A stretch of 64,000 bases of DNA from Nocardia vulneris (GCF_001613425.1 NZ_BDCI01000022.1:180711-244710), one strand, 5' to 3'. Positions 9,101 through 16,754 are shown, counted from the stretch's first letter. Translations and numbers: made by a program. The notes: generated by a model from the letters alone, not told the origin.

Positions 9101-9177
9101 AGAATCGCCGCGATCTCGACCTTGGTCGCGCGGAGCAACTCCTCAGCTGGAAAGGGCAGCGCCCCCGTACCCGTCAT
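6145..9177 (-). CDS. SF1 (COG1112-like) helicase fused to a phospholipase D nuclease domain
   Basis: A 1010-residue multidomain protein. Helicase motifs in order are Walker A GPPGTGKT (186-193), DEAG Walker B (471-474), GDFRQLPAV (496-504), QYRMRP (555-560), DTVHRFQGSQ (685-694) and NVALSRAQ (728-735), the UPF1/Dna2-like set. A coiled coil of about 170 residues separates motifs I and II. A single HKD phospholipase D site follows: H881, K883, D888, then GSLN at 895-898. A DUF5710-like tail occupies about 959-1004. A perfect AGGAGAGG ribosome-binding site precedes ATG 9177. Helicase plus PLD in one chain is the published layout of Mokosh type II anti-phage proteins, so a defence nuclease-helicase is the best inference. 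Confidence 0.85.
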   Translation of the reverse strand: MTGTGALPFPAEELLRATKVEIAAILDDGSSSAEKVTLRDGSRVGPDEYVFSAAKWNDALSAGNLLIRAGRSGKWTRATVSRAPDGRHIRVTTDAPLGQKVPTATIIPDETTGHEVLMERLRHAAENNGSFSTSSAGWLFGLGRPQIALCTDPGRFVNGYHGRQLNARQRSAIEHALASEVTFIWGPPGTGKTDVVASIVEGCYRQGLRTLFVAPTHIAVDQALERICDLLCGEEQFEDGLVQRKGAIAAPALDRRYGDRIVAERIADRAASNLDEQIVQAKAQLHAVESDIRQCDEASELSAELSRIGAQLSEINRQVVAFDTELEAATKSVAQLRQQIDEIGSPSGLFAQRKQVKLDDLRRRKFRVEQDAEGVRQQRAAAKAPKPGLLADSAAVAGRLERASAALIGKSPADQLRPLRDRIREHHGQLQEQRQKLADYVRSQCRVMGTTVAKAVQSRTLMDSIDVVVIDEAGMVDLPSAWLAAGLARKRVVVAGDFRQLPAVTRGSSNRNAPAEDREHSRIWMDRDTFRAAGLVTTHGSVRIDDPRMIALNEQYRMRPAICAVVNRVAYEDAPLSTGRSNVSSLAASPLLELPLVLIDTSHRTIESGGNQAHLSNPVHEAAIHEFIRGLQYDTVLPARKATDSADGHRPTDLLAVIVPYNNQKRTLAASLKYRFGESYDARVDTVHRFQGSQRPLVVIDTVAGAGEKLGNFYEGVNLDSSTCRLLNVALSRAQDQLAVVANVAFLRAKLRQGPVIRMLDHLEQHAQRLSIDELIPIRAASDLAAMDQEQLARPAFFPADEVHRAVEWDIAEARRSIDIYCAFLNRGPVARWLRTLSDPISRGIRVVVHTRPPEPDSREVALVEKLRTGGCQINYRERMHEKVMIVDDSVLWHGSLNLLANIGPTDLMMRITDPTSCERVKRIVDQAKMERPARPPYGRTATGGATNGEIKVGDVRDGRRYLNVPREEKDEAKRAVKAHWNPTLKLWHVAADIPLDQLSRWLPQAGDDR

Positions 9178-9470
9178 CGATTCCTCTCCTGTCGACGCTG
9201 GTCGTCAAGGCCTACACTTGGACGCCCCGTCCGGATGTTACACGCGCACGATCGAGCAATCGCTTCCAATTAGGTTGCAGCGCTGAGGAACTGAGGGGGT
9301 TTCCCATTCTGAGGACAGTAATGTGGGGACTCTGCCGCAAACCTCCCCTTCTCCCGATCGCGATGATACCAACACGGCAATGCGCCAATGTCTTTTGGAC
9401 ATCATTGGCCGGTCGCGATGCCCAGATACGCCCAGATGGGTACTGCTGCCGGTAACAGGATAGAGACACG

Positions 9471-9800
9471 GTGCGGTTCTTCCTCGAAAACGACACCAGC
9501 ACAGCGACCCTCGGCACCCTTACCGCCAAACTCGCCGACTACCAAGACTTCCCCACCGACCGCCTCGGAATCTGCTCTTCTCCGTGCAGTCGCCCCAACG
9601 CGAGACCGGGTTACAGACCGCGATGGCCAGTGCGCTAGCCGGCACCGATCCTGGCATGTCGTCGCACCACCTCCCGCGACTTCACTGACCGCCATGACCC
9701 GGCAGCGGCAGTCCCGGGGACCGTGTACGCCGCACAACGGCGGCACCGTCACCAAACGGCTCCGGCTCGCCGAGCTTCCCGAACGCGGGCCGAGAGTCAC
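9471..9800 (+). pseudogene. Replication-relaxation-family remnant, several frameshifts
   Basis: Pieces of one protein are spread over all three forward frames: VRFFLENDTSTATLGTLTAK from 9471, LLFSVQSPQRETGLQTAM near 9570, TSRDFTDRHDPAAAV near 9670 and VTKRLRLAELPERGP near 9750. The order and content fit the C-terminal half of actinobacterial replication-relaxation (pfam13814-like) proteins of plasmids and integrative elements. At least three indels make it non-functional. It marks the neighbourhood as a former mobile element. The family call is from memory of the motif pattern. Confidence 0.55.
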
Positions 9801-10030
9801 ACGCAGCCCCAACGCCAGCCAGCCCTTCAACGAGGCCGCTTTCGACCGCGCCGACCCGCAGGGCCGCAACCTTTTCGTCACGACCAACCACGTCACGGAG
9901 GTGATCGAGTCGGGAAGCGTGATGCCCTGGACTCGGTGGGTGATTGTTCGAATCTCCGTTCGGCAACACCGCGATGTGAGCTGTCGTCGATCATGTCGTC
10001 AACTGGACAAGTAAGACATCCGAGGACGAC

Positions 10031-10070
10031 AAAAGCCAGGTTCGAAACGTACTCGGACCTGGCCTTTGTT
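10031..10070 (+). terminator. Hairpin terminator before repeat copy 2
   Basis: GCCAGGT and ACCTGGC arms with a 15-nt loop are preceded by AAAA and followed by CTTTGTTT, a fair rho-independent terminator. It sits directly before repeat copy 2, mirroring the arrangement at 4749. Confidence 0.6.
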
Positions 10071-10073
10071 TGA

Positions 10074-10136
10074 GTGGACCTGACGGACCAGCCGCGCGGT
10101 GCTGGTAGACAGGCCGGACATCATGATCCGCGCCGT
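10074..10136 (+). repeat. Direct repeat copy 2 (right of helicase module)
   Basis: This is the second copy of the GTGGACCTGACGGACCAG repeat, shorter than the copy at 4776 by a deletion of about 8 nt after the first 18 bases. The core CGGTGCTGGTxGACxGGCCGG and GATCCGCGC are shared. The two copies bracket 5.2 kb containing the helicase operon. Confidence 0.7.
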
Positions 10137-10369
10137 AAAACCCGGCAACCGGTTGGTGGTGATGCTCGATGAACGGCACGACAAGACGAAAGATCCGCAG
10201 ATCCTTCCGTGCTCGCCCACCAGACCAACTCCTGTCACCCTTGCTCCCTGGACCAGCCCCTGTCTACCAACGGGTTACGAAACGAACTTGTCGGAATGCC
10301 GCTTTGTTGAAGGCTTGTCGGTGGGCCATGCCATATTTGGAGCTCTCAACGATCCCTGTGGAGTTGTAC

Positions 10370-11836
10370 ATGCCTGTGGTGAGCGCAGAAGAAGCTGAAG
10401 CCGAGATGCGGGAGGCGGGGTTCATACCGATGGATCCCTACCCCGGACGCACTTCAGCGTCATGGCGGTGTCGTTGCGAGAAGTGTGAGAGCGAGGTCAA
10501 ACCCCGGTTGTCGAATATTCGCAAAGGCGGTGGATGTCGAGAATGTAGCTATGCGGCGAGGGCTGAGGCACGACGTATCCCGAAAGAGCAGGCAAAATCG
10601 ATAATGCTGAAGGCAGGTTTCGAACCGCTGGTTCCTTATCCCGGCGCACAGGAGCCGTGGCCTTCAATCTGCACGACTTGCGGCTGTAAGCCGTCGCCCA
10701 GACTTGCTGATGTACGCAAAGGCAGCGGTTGTAAGTACTGCGGCCGCGTTGCCCAAATTGACAATGCCACGGCAGTAGCGCAGATGAGGCGTGCTGGCCT
10801 TGAGCCACTTGAACCTTATGAAAGTTCTCACAGACCTTGGCGGTGTCGGTGTATGACCTGCGGGAACGAGGTGACTCCTACCCGGGTTGCGGCTAACGAG
10901 GGAGGTGGTTGTAGATACTGCGCTGGGAATGCTCCGATTGATCCAGAATTTGCTGCCGCAGCAATGCGCGAAGCAGGATTTGAGCCATTGGAGCAGTATC
11001 AAGGAACAAATACGCCCTGGCGGTGTCGCTGCTTAAGATGCGATAACGTTGTCACTCCTACTCGTAAATCGGTACTCAGAGGGCGCGGCTGCGTCTACTG
11101 CGGTGGGAAGATGAAGGTTGATGACGCGGTTGCCGTCGCTCGTATGAGAGAAGCCAACCTGGAGCCACTTGAGCCGTATCCCGGTAGCGACAAACGATGG
11201 CGGTGTCGGTGTATGGCCTGCGGGAACGACGTTACCGCCTGGAGGCATCAGATCCTGCGGGGGCGGGGAGGCTGTATCCACTGCTCAGGAAAAGCCAAAT
11301 TAGACCGTGATTTTGCGGTTGAGATTATGCGTAACGCGGGTCTTGAGCCGCTTGAGTCATATCCCAATAGGTATACCCCTTGGCTTTGCATGTGCCTGAA
11401 GTGTGAACATACAGTGTCCCCCAGACTCGATGGCATTCTCAGCGGCCAGGGTGGCTGTCGTTATTGTGCACCTATCGGATTCGACTACGCGTCAACGGCC
11501 TTGCTATACCTAGTGACGCATGAAGGCTGGGGCGCGCACAAGATTGGAATAACGAGCACAAACTCCAGTTCCGACCGCCTTTCTGTGCATAGAAAGTACG
11601 GATGGAAGTTGTATCGATCTAGATTATTTAATCTGGGGGCAGATGCCTACGCGGTAGAACAGGCGGTTATTAAACGCATAAGGGGAGAATTTGATCTCGC
11701 CCAGTACTTATCTGCCGAGGAAATGCCGCAAGGTGGCGCTACCGAAACGGTGAACTCAAACGAGATATCACTACCTGAGGTGTGGCGGCTTGTTGGGGAT
11801 GAGATTGCAAAAATGGAAATGGCACCAAAATTCTGA
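10370..11836 (+). CDS. Six-zinc-ribbon array protein with C-terminal GIY-YIG-like nuclease domain
   Basis: From ATG 10370 (GGAG 6 nt upstream) the 488-residue protein has six repeats of about 60-65 residues. Each is built as AxxMRxAGLEPLEPYPG, then W-x-C-x-C-x2-C, then GxGCxxC. Repeat 2 has lost the first cysteine (SICTTC). After residue 380 comes a GIY-YIG-like domain: LLYLVTH, then KIGIT, DRLSVHRKYGW with the catalytic-type arginine, and AVEQAV with the glutamate. It probably binds a nucleic acid through the ribbons and cleaves it. The 3' half is visibly AT-richer than its neighbours, which suggests transfer. Homing, restriction or anti-phage roles are all possible. Confidence 0.75.
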   Translation: MPVVSAEEAEAEMREAGFIPMDPYPGRTSASWRCRCEKCESEVKPRLSNIRKGGGCRECSYAARAEARRIPKEQAKSIMLKAGFEPLVPYPGAQEPWPSICTTCGCKPSPRLADVRKGSGCKYCGRVAQIDNATAVAQMRRAGLEPLEPYESSHRPWRCRCMTCGNEVTPTRVAANEGGGCRYCAGNAPIDPEFAAAAMREAGFEPLEQYQGTNTPWRCRCLRCDNVVTPTRKSVLRGRGCVYCGGKMKVDDAVAVARMREANLEPLEPYPGSDKRWRCRCMACGNDVTAWRHQILRGRGGCIHCSGKAKLDRDFAVEIMRNAGLEPLESYPNRYTPWLCMCLKCEHTVSPRLDGILSGQGGCRYCAPIGFDYASTALLYLVTHEGWGAHKIGITSTNSSSDRLSVHRKYGWKLYRSRLFNLGADAYAVEQAVIKRIRGEFDLAQYLSAEEMPQGGATETVNSNEISLPEVWRLVGDEIAKMEMAPKF

Positions 11837-11965
11837 GGTAATGAGTAATTTCTTTGCTGCTGTTATTTCAGCCAACAAACCGAAGAGGTAAACGCTCACT
11901 TTCACCGACCTGCGGTGTTATTCCTTGACGCGCTGCTGATCCTGACTCCTGCCCATCGCATACTG

Positions 11966-12724
11966 TTACGGAGTCGGCATGGAACGCAACTCCTCGTGAT
12001 AGTCCCGGACAAGGCCAATCACTCGCCACCACTCATCGACCAATGCAGTGGCGGAGCTGTTTGCCCAATCGGCACATCCAGCCGACAGGCACATATTCGG
12101 ATACCACGGAGAGACGGGCTCTCGAAAGATCGCATTGAGGGGGAAAAGCCCGTCGAGCTTCCGTTCGAGGACGTGCTCGTCGTCGTCCATCTGCCATTCG
12201 GGCTTGAAGTGGACGAGCGCATTCCGGAGGTCGATCAGCTTCGACGCAGCTTGATATGGATTAGCGCCCTTGGCCAGCGGTGGCTTCCGACTGGCAGTCA
12301 ACGCAACCTGGTATTTCTCGAGTATCCCAGCTCGCTCCAATCGAGCTGGCGGCATCCAAAGCTCACGAATCAGCAATGCGGCGTCCTCAGCAATGCCGAC
12401 GCATCTCGAATTGAGTGCACCCGGCTTGGACTCGGCGATATCTTGGAGTACCTCGTTTACCGATGCCTCCATGAAGGCAACCGCAAGGAGGACCGCATTC
12501 GTCACTACGGCACCCAGTTCGATACTAGGTCTGTGCGTGCCAGCAAGGTCGGCTTCGATCTCTCGGCTTTCGCGCGCCGCACGGCGTGCCGCCCACAAGA
12601 GTTGAGTCGCACGATAATTTCGGACGCCTACACGCGCGGTCAGCGTCGCAGTCACGGTCGCATGCGCTGCGGCGGCGGGAACGGTCACGTCCTTGCGCTC
12701 TTCCATCTCAGGAGTGTGCAACAT
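11966..12724 (-). CDS. HEPN-like helical protein
   Basis: A 252-residue, mostly helical protein. An early helix, VAFMEASVNEVLQDI, and a later LIDLRNALVHFKPEW give the R-x4-H motif (R167, H172) typical of HEPN ribonuclease folds. I do not recognise a named subfamily. It is convergent with the zinc-ribbon nuclease gene, 130 bp away. HEPN proteins are common in toxin-antitoxin and anti-phage loci, which fits the setting, but no MNT or other antitoxin gene is adjacent. ATG 12724 is used; ATG 12706 is an alternative, and neither has a strong ribosome-binding site. Confidence 0.6.
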   Translation of the reverse strand: MLHTPEMEERKDVTVPAAAAHATVTATLTARVGVRNYRATQLLWAARRAARESREIEADLAGTHRPSIELGAVVTNAVLLAVAFMEASVNEVLQDIAESKPGALNSRCVGIAEDAALLIRELWMPPARLERAGILEKYQVALTASRKPPLAKGANPYQAASKLIDLRNALVHFKPEWQMDDDEHVLERKLDGLFPLNAIFREPVSPWYPNMCLSAGCADWANSSATALVDEWWRVIGLVRDYHEELRSMPTP

Positions 12725-13336
12725 GAACCGGGGGAAACAGAAGCTTGTTGACGGCCCACACCCCGTACACCCGCTGTTGCGGCTACGAGAGGGAACGACG
12801 GATCTTGCTGGCCTACCAAACCCCGATCAGCCAGCCGCTCGAAGGGAGTGCCCCGGCACAACCCAGGTGGGGCAGTCACCACCATGCGAGCGCGGGCGGG
12901 CGGGGCTCTCTCTGACAACCGGCACTGTCTCTTTTCGGGGTGTTTATCGGCGTGGATTTCGGGGTGTTTATCGGGGTGGCGATCAAGACACCACGCCCCA
13001 ATGACCATATAGACGCAGCTCAACACCATCTTTTCTGTCACCGAGCAGCCCAGGGTCTACCCCCTTTGGTAGCAATCACACATGTGGTGCAGGGCGGGGA
13101 CCGCAGGTGCCGGAAGCGCCATTAGCGGCAACGCCCTGCTCTCTCGTGAATTCAGTCCGCAGGCTGTTGCACACGGATAGTCGAGAAGCGCCCTGAACCG
13201 GCCGCGTAGGCACAACCCGCCCGACTGACATCCGTTGTGACTGAACGTAACAGCGACACACTGCACGAGCGAAAGCACGCTCCGTAGCGACAACCTCCGA
13301 CGGCGCGGCTCGGAAGTTACGGGAGCGTTCGCCGTG
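12725..13336. other. Non-coding region with a short tandem repeat
   Basis: No supported gene is seen between the HEPN-like gene and the XRE remnant. Two near-identical copies of TTTCGGGGTGTTTATCGG occur in tandem at about 12933-12979, which could be operators or iteron-like. Small ORFs here lack ribosome-binding sites. Confidence 0.5.
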
Positions 13337-14547
13337 TCAAACTTCCAGTCCGAGTACCGATGCGAGGCGTTCGGCGTCGGTGCGGACCGTCGCGCCGCCG
13401 CCCTCGACGAGGTCGGGCACCGCGGAGCGCGCGAAGAGGGAGAACCCGAAGGTGTCCGGCGATTCCCGGTTCGCTTTCGACAGCAGGGTGACGGTGGCGA
13501 GTGGTTCGTCGTGCATGTGGTGTGCGCGTGCGGTTTCGGCGGTGTGGAAGCTGCGGCGGGTGGCTGAGGGCATCTTGTCCAGGTCGACTTTCGCGGCTTG
13601 TTGGATGGCGTAGCCGCTGTGCATGAGGTCGGCCTGGATGGTGATCATGTAGGCGTCGACCATGGCACGACCGAAGATCAGCCACGGGTGCACGTAGTCC
13701 TCGCCCAAAGCTCGCGCGGCCCGGTCGGCCTCGTCCCAATGGCGCAGGGAATCACCCTCGCGACCGATCTTGGCGTAGGACAGCGCCATTGCCAGGTGTA
13801 GCAGTCCCCACAGGGCGAGGTCCGGACCTGCCTTGTCGGGGCTCAGCAGCGCGCACATCTGGTTCGCGAGTTCGACGCGTGCTTCGTGTTCTTCGCCTGC
13901 GTCGCGGTAGACGTGGTTGACGTACCAGGCGGCAGCGGCCATCGCGTGCGGGTCGTCGGCGTCTGGGCGGCGGTCATGGCGCGGTCCCCGGACATCAGCA
14001 CCAGCGCCGCGGGTGGTTGGAACGACAGATACAGCTGAGTGAGGTGGTAGACCTGCGCCAGCAGTGCCTGCACGCGGCGGCGGTCCTTACCGTCGTGCTG
14101 TCGGACCGCAACACGCGTATCGCACAACAGATTCGGCAGCAAGGTCGCCACAGCCGAGCGCTGGTGGGCCGCACCGTGCCACAGCACCCATGCCTGCTGA
14201 ACACGCGCGGCAAGCGCCTCGGGTGATAGGTCGGCGTCGTCGGTGCTGGGCGTGATCGGATAGGAGGCGAGCGCCTCGGTGACCTTGGGTAGGGCGGGGT
14301 GGGTGGCCTTCGCGTAGACCGAGCGGGCCAGTGGTTGCTCGCCTGTCAGTTGGGTTAGATCGTTGAGGTCGAGGATCTCGGCCAGGCGGATGAGCATGGG
14401 CAGACGTGGCAGTTTCAGGCGGCCGGTCTCTAGGGATTTGACCCAGCTACCCGACCGGCCGGCGAGTTCGCCGAGCATGGGGCGCGTCATGCCTGCTTGC
14501 CGACGCAGGCGCATCAATCGGGCACCGAATTCGTTGTCTTGCACCAT
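13337..14547 (-). pseudogene. XRE-family regulator with C-terminal TPR-like region, frameshifted
   Basis: From ATG 14547 the frame encodes a helix-turn-helix (ARLMRLRRQAGMTRPMLGEL, then RSGSWVKSLETGRLKLP) and helical repeats up to MSGDRAMTAAQ. At about 13958-13970 one base seems lost. The next frame resumes with AMAAAAWYVNHVYRDAGEEH and runs to the stop at 13337. Joined, this is a protein of about 400 residues, the usual size of the actinobacterial HTH-plus-TPR regulators. Its start faces the small genes at 14709-15211, which it may once have controlled. A sequencing error cannot be excluded. Confidence 0.75.
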
Positions 14548-14580
14548 GACGCCATCTCCGCATGGACCGCAACGGCATAG

Positions 14581-14598
14581 GGGGACAATTTGTACCCC
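14581..14598. promoter_or_regulatory. Possible operator in divergent promoter region
   Basis: GGGGACAATTTGTACCCC is an imperfect inverted repeat 34 bp upstream of the XRE gene start and about 110 bp upstream of the small membrane gene. A further AATTGGGG half-site follows. Its position in a divergent promoter region suits autoregulation by the XRE protein. Confidence 0.4.
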
Positions 14599-14708
14599 TG
14601 GTCAATTGGGGCACATGTCACGGTCGTGGGGCACCCGCCGCCGGACCAGTGATTCCCTGGTGCCGGGTGCACTCCAGAACCGTTCCAGGGAGCAGGAGCA
14701 CACCCGAC

Positions 14709-14885
14709 ATGACGATCATCCTCGTCGCCACACTGATTTCGCTACTACTGTTCGTCACCGCGCTGCTCGGCCGTGTCGCTGACAGCCCACGGCATACGAG
14801 CCCGAGGCTCACCGTTGCCGACATCCAGGCCAGACTTGCCGCCGAGTCGCCACGCACCTACGTCCCGATCAGCCGGGGGTGGTGA
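14709..14885 (+). CDS. Small single-pass membrane protein
   Basis: A 58-residue protein starting MTIILVATLISLLLFVTALL, one clear N-terminal membrane helix, followed by a polar tail containing SPRLTVADIQARLAAESP. GGAG/CAGGAG lies 10-15 nt upstream of ATG 14709. Its TGA overlaps the next gene's GTG. The family is unknown to me. Confidence 0.6.
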   Translation: MTIILVATLISLLLFVTALLGRVADSPRHTSPRLTVADIQARLAAESPRTYVPISRGW

Positions 14886-15211
14886 CCATGGGCCTGCTGC
14901 CCTCCGCCGTGGGTTTCCTGCGTAGCGATGTCTCGGGCCTGAACCAGCCACGAGACGAGCTGCGAATCCACGCCGCTGCCAGGAGAACTGGCTACGACCT
15001 CAGGAAAACGATCGTATTCAGCGAACACACGCAAGATCGGGTACACCGGCTGCGTGTGGCCATCGCACGCTTGGCCGTCAACGCCGTAATCGTGCCCAGC
15101 ACTGAGCATTTCGACGACCACAAGATCCCCGAGGAACTGCTTGAGATCGCTACCGTGATCACCGCGTCACCCGGCAACACCTGGGTCCGAATCCCTCGCG
15201 TCACGAGCTAG
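14882..15211 (+). CDS. Resolvase-N-terminal-like small protein
   Basis: A 109-residue protein (GTG 14882, overlapping the previous TGA) containing VGFLRSDVSGLNQPRDELRI, then YDLRKTIVFSEH and an AVIVPSTEHF strand. The pattern of strands and helices is that of a serine-resolvase N-terminal domain (YxRxS...D...L). The catalytic serine position is not convincingly conserved and no DNA-binding domain follows. Such stand-alone proteins recur near HTH regulators in actinomycetes. It may be regulatory rather than a recombinase; this is low-certainty. Confidence 0.5.
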   Translation: MTMGLLPSAVGFLRSDVSGLNQPRDELRIHAAARRTGYDLRKTIVFSEHTQDRVHRLRVAIARLAVNAVIVPSTEHFDDHKIPEELLEIATVITASPGNTWVRIPRVTS

Positions 15212-15219
15212 GCACCGCG

Positions 15220-15567
15220 ATGTCTCTCGAAGGCGTGACAGCACCCTTGAACGGGGACAGACCTGCCGGGTGGCTGCAATATCACGACGGGTCCTGGGCA
15301 CCCGTCGGCCCCGATGGCAGGGTCGGCCCCGTGATCCACTTCCGACGACCTGCTCGCGGCCGCTCACGAAGATCTAGCCGCGCTCGAGGAAGCCGGACTG
15401 ATTGTGGAGTTCATCGACGTCGAGCCGCTCGCGGTCATCGATTTCGAGTACCAGAATCCGCGTGGAGGCGCGGGAAGTAACCAACTCTCCTTGGACCACG
15501 GGCCAACGGACCACGCTCAGCGACGGGACCGAGATGGTCCGCCAAGGCCTTCGGTATCGGCTGAATA
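15220..15567 (+). pseudogene. Hypothetical protein, frameshifted
   Basis: The frame from ATG 15220 gives VTAPLNGDRPAGWLQYHDGS followed by WAPVGPDGRVGPVIHF. After about 15340 sense continues only in a neighbouring frame (DDLLAAAHEDLAALEEAGLI, then VEFIDVEPLAVIDFEYQNPR) to a stop at 15567. The two parts plausibly belong to one hypothetical protein of about 115 residues broken by an indel. No domain is recognised. Confidence 0.45.
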
Positions 15568-15769
15568 GGCGGCGGATATAGCGAAAAGTATCCCGACGAT
15601 TGCCGTTTGGATTGGCGGGCACCCATGGACTGGCAGAGACACCCGTGTTTTTCGACATTGCGGGACAGAGTTTCTTCGCGCACCATGCCCGGGGCATCGC
15701 CGATGTCCGGGACTACGGCGATCGGGCGCTTTTCTCGCATCGCAATGCGCGCCCGTTCGGCGTCATATC

Positions 15770-16547
15770 TTCGACCACGCCCAGTCAGTCCTCGACGCGC
15801 GTGGGGAATCCCACGCCCACCGCGCCGCCAACTCCTCGGACTACCTGCTCACCGGACGCTTACGCTGCCCGCGCTGCCGGGCGCGCCATGATCGGCACCC
15901 GCGCCACCGGACGCTCCCGCACCTACCGCTACTACACCTGCTTCGACCGCGCCCGCTACGACGCAGATAAGTGCGATTTCACCCGCCTCGACGCCGACTC
16001 CGTCGACGCGGCGGTTCTCGAAGCACTGGGCAAGTTCTATCGCACCCGCCACGACCTGATCAGCCAAGCCATTCACGCTCAGCAGCGACATCACCACGAC
16101 ACCAGCAGCGATACCCGCGCCGAACTGGCCACCATCACCACCGAACTCGCCAAAGCCCAGCAAGCTACCGACCGCTACCTGAACGCCTTCGAAAACGGCA
16201 CCCTCGCCCCTGAACTCCTCGCCGGACGGCTCAGCGAATTGCGCACCAAGACAACCCAGCTCGCCACCCGCCGCGACCAACTCACCGACACATTGGCCAA
16301 CGAACCCACAGCCCCGGAACCCGCCACGCTGGACGGCATCGCCGACCACATAACGGAAATAATCGCCACCGGCACCCGCACCCAAGCCAAGGCACTGATC
16401 GAGGCCCTCGTCGCCCAGGTTGCCATTACCGGTCCCGATTGCTTGGTTCCCACCTTCCGCATCCCCCAACCCGGAAACGACATTGGGGTTGGTACCGCTT
16501 CTGCGGTACCAACCCCAATGGAATCGGTTCGTGCAATGACACGATGA
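15770..16547 (+). pseudogene. C-terminal remnant of a large serine recombinase
   Basis: The first part (NSSDYLLTGRLRCPRC) and the second (AMIGTRATGRSRTYRYYTCF, then DRARYDADKCDFTRLDADSV) are in different frames, joined near 15885. Together they form the zinc-ribbon of a large serine integrase with its cysteine pairs. A coiled-coil region (AELATITTELAKAQQATDRY) and the C-terminal end follow. The catalytic N-terminal domain is absent. The gene therefore cannot catalyse recombination. It ends two bases before tRNA-Ala and probably marks the right border of a decayed integrative element. Confidence 0.8.
16481..16520. repeat. Perfect 18-bp inverted repeat
   Basis: CATTGGGGTTGGTACCGC is followed by TTCT and then its exact complement. 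It lies inside the last codons of the recombinase remnant and 28 bp from tRNA-Ala. No T-run follows, so it is not a classic terminator; an att-related or protein-binding palindrome is possible. Confidence 0.85.
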
Positions 16548-16548
16548 G

Positions 16549-16621
16549 TGGAGCTAAGGGGAATCGAACCCCTGACCTTCTCGATGCGAACGAGACGCGC
16601 TACCAACTGCGCTATAGCCCC
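16549..16621 (-). tRNA. tRNA-Ala (CGC)
   Basis: The minus strand folds as a cloverleaf. The acceptor is GGGGCTA/TAGCTCC with discriminator A, the D-arm is GCGC-AGTTGGTA-GCGC, and the anticodon arm is TCTCG-TTCGCAT-CGAGA with anticodon CGC. The T-arm is AGGGG-TTCGATT-CCCCT. CCA is not encoded. It borders the recombinase remnant. Confidence 0.95.
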
Positions 16622-16754
16622 GTGCGGCTCCGGGGAACCGCGCTGTGCAACTGTAGCAAAGGATGCTGCGAGACTCCGAATCGGGGGGTTTAGCTGGGGT
16701 TATGGGGAGTTACGTGGGGTGTGGTTCGCTCGCCTTCGGCGTCGCAGGTCGCGA

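Noticed and set aside
9940..9990. tRNA-like GTTCGAATC T-loop
   Set aside because: The flanking bases do not pair into a T-stem and no acceptor or anticodon arm can be drawn.
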